Assembly (NCBI GenBank): GCA_034931985.1
Contig: JAYGHB010000021.1
Location: forward strand, 1-64,000
Reading direction: 5' to 3'
Length of the DNA stretch: 64,000 nucleotides
DNA from: Halotia wernerae
GTDB lineage: Bacteria; Cyanobacteriota; Cyanobacteriia; Cyanobacteriales; Nostocaceae
Position numbers and translations under genes: made by a program. A model generated the notes under the pieces. That model ran no database searches. It was not told the DNA's origin and worked only from the letters and a program-made list of their open reading frames with translations. This document shows, one piece after another, positions 62,129 to 64,000 of the stretch. The number at the start of each line of letters is the position of its first letter. Position 1 is the first letter of the stretch.

Positions 62129-62887
62129 ATGTGGTGTGGGTTTGGAAAACCAAGTACAATTATTACTGCTACCTGCTTGATAACTGCTAGCGTAGTAATT
62201 TCAGGCACAACTTTTGCTGTTCTGGCGCGTAATTATACGCCACAAGAATTCCGTAGTGTATTGCGGGGATTAGGCTATAACGTTGAAGTAAAAAATGGGC
62301 CTCTTACAGATGAGGCAACCAGAAAAGCTATCCGCGAATTTCAAAAGGGTTACAAACTCAGTGTTGATGGAATAGCAGGGCCAAAAACTCAAAATTTTGC
62401 TGGAAGTATCGTCAAAATTCTGCAAGCAAATCTCAATGCAGTGCTTAAACCAAATCCTCCTCTGCCCCATAATCAATTTTATAGTTCCCGGACAGAAGAG
62501 TTGGTCAAGGAGTATCAGAAAAAAAATCAACTACAGGAAACTGGAATTGCTAATTTAGCACTCCGTCAACAGCTGAATGAAGAAGCAAAGCAAGTAATTA
62601 CTCAGCCTAATACTAAGCCATCGCCCCAACCGACAGCGACACCGACTCCAATGGTGACACCAACTCCAATGATGACACCAACTCCAATGATGACACCGAC
62701 TCCAATGGTGACACCAACCCCAATGATGACACCGACTCCAATGGTGACACCAACCCCAATGGTGACACCGACTCCAATGGTGACACCAACCCCAATGGTG
62801 ACACCAACCCCAACAGTGACACCAACCCCAACAGTGACACCGACTCCAACAGTGACACCAACCCCAACAGTGACACCAACCCCTTAA
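62129..62887 (+). CDS. Exported peptidoglycan-binding protein with TPTP repeat tail
   Basis: The 252-residue product has a signal segment (residues 8-34), a peptidoglycan-binding type 1 domain (YTPQEFRSVLRGLGYNVEVK, LTDEATRKAIREFQKGYKLSVDGIAGPKTQ) and a second, weaker one (SRTEELVKEYQKKNQLQETGIANLALRQQL). The last 80 or so residues are tandem TPTPMV/TPTPTV repeats. The domain binds cell wall; the tail is probably an extended wall-spanning linker with nothing attached. A binding site AAGGAG precedes the ATG. Confidence 0.88.
   Translation: MWCGFGKPSTIITATCLITASVVISGTTFAVLARNYTPQEFRSVLRGLGYNVEVKNGPLTDEATRKAIREFQKGYKLSVDGIAGPKTQNFAGSIVKILQANLNAVLKPNPPLPHNQFYSSRTEELVKEYQKKNQLQETGIANLALRQQLNEEAKQVITQPNTKPSPQPTATPTPMVTPTPMMTPTPMMTPTPMVTPTPMMTPTPMVTPTPMVTPTPMVTPTPMVTPTPTVTPTPTVTPTPTVTPTPTVTPTP
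62640..62886 (+). repeat. 18-bp minisatellite encoding TPTPMV/TPTPTV
   Basis: About 13 units of 18 bases (ACACC[AG]AC[TC]CCAATGGTG and variants with ATG or ACA in the last codons) make up the 3' third of the peptidoglycan-binding protein gene. Variants cluster: MV and MM units first, TV units last. Copy number is likely to vary among strains. Confidence 0.9.
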
Positions 62888-62918
62888 GCATCAGCAAAAA
62901 ATTATTACCTCAATTTTC

Positions 62919-63812
62919 TCAAATCTTCTGATTTGGTTCTTCCATAGGTCGCCCTTTGGGCATGGGTAAAATTGGACGGCGGTTATCGTAAGGCATAGGA
63001 ATGTATTGGACAGTGGGTCGTCCTCCTTGTGGTTGTGGATACAAATCCATAAGATCGTAAATTGAACGGGGCAGTCCAACGGTTACGGGCAGCCCCATTT
63101 CTGTTGCTTCCTCTACAGTTATAGGGTAGTCGTGGGTAACGCGCCCGGTTGTCAAAGCTTCGATAATCGGTTCGATATTGTCAGGTAAAACTTTTTGTTT
63201 AGGTATACTGTCTTTCAGCAAAGTCCGTACAAACCGCTGCACCTGCTGAATTGCTTTGCGTGAAAGGTCTGCCATAATTAGGGTTTGATCATCAACCTCG
63301 CCGATGGGTTTATCTTCAACTACTTTCAAAATACTTGCCGCTGGATAGTTGCCTAACTGAGGATCAACTGGCCCCAAAACAGCGTTAGCATCCATAATAA
63401 TTTCATCAGAGGCGAGGGCTAGCATTGTACCGCCACTCATAGCGTAGTGTGGTACAAAGACACTGACTTTTGATGGGTGGCGAATTAGCGCTCTAGCGAT
63501 TTGTTCGGTAGCTAAGACCAAACCACCGGGAGTATGCAAAATTAAGTCAATCGGAACATCTGGCGGGGTGAGGCGAATTGCCCGCAATATCTGTTCTGAA
63601 TCTTCGATAGTAATATAACGCGATAGGGGAATCCCCAGTAAGCTAATAGACTCTTGGCGGTGAATTAGCAAAATTACCCGAGTTTTGCGTTCCTGCTGGA
63701 ATTCTTGTAGGGCACGTAAGCGCCGATATTCCATTTGACGCTTTTGCCAGATTGGTTGCAGTGAAGAAAGGAGGAGGAAAATCCAGAATAAATCACCTAT
63801 ACCAAAGCCCAT
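62919..63812 (-). CDS. ClpP/SppA-like membrane-associated serine protease (SDH proteinase family)
   Basis: The 297-residue product has an N-terminal hydrophobic segment (GFGIGDLFWIFLLLSSLQPIW), then a ClpP-crotonase fold: IDLILHTPGGLVLATEQIARAL, VFVPHYAMSGGTMLALASDEIIMDANAVLGPVDPQLG with the likely catalytic serine in AMSGGTM. It fits the serine dehydrogenase proteinase family (PF01972). It ends in a proline-rich tail. The substrate is unknown; membrane quality control is a fair guess. Confidence 0.85.
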   Translation of the reverse strand: MGFGIGDLFWIFLLLSSLQPIWQKRQMEYRRLRALQEFQQERKTRVILLIHRQESISLLGIPLSRYITIEDSEQILRAIRLTPPDVPIDLILHTPGGLVLATEQIARALIRHPSKVSVFVPHYAMSGGTMLALASDEIIMDANAVLGPVDPQLGNYPAASILKVVEDKPIGEVDDQTLIMADLSRKAIQQVQRFVRTLLKDSIPKQKVLPDNIEPIIEALTTGRVTHDYPITVEEATEMGLPVTVGLPRSIYDLMDLYPQPQGGRPTVQYIPMPYDNRRPILPMPKGRPMEEPNQKI

Positions 63813-63902
63813 AATATTAATTGTGCATAATAACGGTTGTCGTCATTATTGTGACAAGTTTTGGGCGATCGCAGCTCTATCTGGAGTTGAAAGTTGCAAC
63901 AA

Positions 63903-64000
63903 CTAATCCAGTTCATCAGGATTCACGCCTAACTGACGCAAACGTTCTGCTAATTTTTCAGCTTTTCTTTTTGCTTGAGCAGCTTCTTGTTTAGCTTCTG
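63903..64000 (-). CDS. Uma2 family protein, C-terminal end (cut by window edge)
   Basis: The last 32 codons of a minus-strand gene read EAKQEAAQAKRKAEKLAERL and end RQLGVNPDELD before TAG. This coiled tail followed by LRxLGxxPDEL is the usual end of many cyanobacterial Uma2 proteins. The main part lies beyond position 64,000. Confidence 0.7.
   Translation of the reverse strand, partial: EAKQEAAQAKRKAEKLAERLRQLGVNPDELD

Noticed and set aside
62613..62897. Minus-strand frame with LGLVSLLESVS repeats
   Set aside because: Antisense of the TPTPMV minisatellite in the peptidoglycan-binding protein gene.

Overview
The window looks like a chromosomal segment of a filamentous, heterocyst-forming cyanobacterium (Nostoc/Anabaena-like). 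The grounds are frequent GCGATCGC (HIP1) octamers, heptanucleotide tandem repeats, a nif cluster of the heterocystous type (nifK, nifE-nifN, nifX, nifW, hesA, hesB, fdxH, feoA, mop), an adjacent uptake-hydrogenase protease gene, and above all the 3' end of nifD preceded by GGATTACTCCG, the known recombination core of the developmentally excised nifD element, with a XisA-type recombinase beside it.

Layout. Positions 1-36,059 are accessory DNA and, by inference, the nifK-proximal part of a large nifD excision element whose other end lies outside the window. In order it holds: a truncated ISL3 transposase; two secreted or helical hypothetical proteins; a TPR-CHAT caspase-like protein; an HTH regulator divergent from a reverse transcriptase-Cas1 fusion; a 22-repeat CRISPR array (9,162-10,721); a second Cas1; Cas2; a RelE-like toxin and an HTH protein; a 57-codon ORF followed by a lone diverged CRISPR repeat and a terminator; a tandem pair of Uma2 genes; a type III-B cmr operon (cmr2-3-4-5 and a cmr6-cmr1 fusion); a VapBC-like pair; a two-gene hybrid histidine kinase operon; a restriction endonuclease fused to a gutted methyltransferase; assorted remnants of other systems; and xisA. 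Insertions of small non-autonomous elements mark the region: a 250-bp element splits cmr2 just after its GGDD motif (6-bp target duplication), and two copies of a 161-bp element (8-bp duplications) lie at the TPR-CHAT start and inside a four-helix-bundle gene.

Positions 36,050-48,362 are the nitrogen-fixation and hydrogenase cluster on the + strand: nifD 3' fragment, nifK, a Mo-nitrogenase C-terminal-like gene, nifE, nifN, nifX, a NifX-associated gene, a DUF683-like gene, nifW, hesA, hesB, fdxH, feoA, then mop (minus), an ankyrin protein, a SagB-type oxidoreductase, an unknown protein and hupW (minus). nifD is interrupted here, so nitrogenase expression should need excision of the left-hand element in heterocysts.

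Positions 48,600-64,000 are ordinary chromosomal genes: Uma2 family members, an SLH/beta-helix surface protein, the rimP-nusA-ylxR-infB translation/transcription operon (minus strand) with three conserved downstream genes, a membrane protein, a peptidoglycan-binding protein with a TPTP repeat tail and a ClpP-like membrane-associated protease.

Main points of interest: the CRISPR region appears to ride on the nifD excision element; RT-cas1 and the second cas1 share an upstream array of AACTCA boxes with identical 12-21-12 spacing; the standalone Cas1 seems to lack the catalytic glutamate; Cas10/Cmr2 is split by a mobile element; and a solitary CRISPR repeat with a compensated stem lies in a likely transcribed unit.
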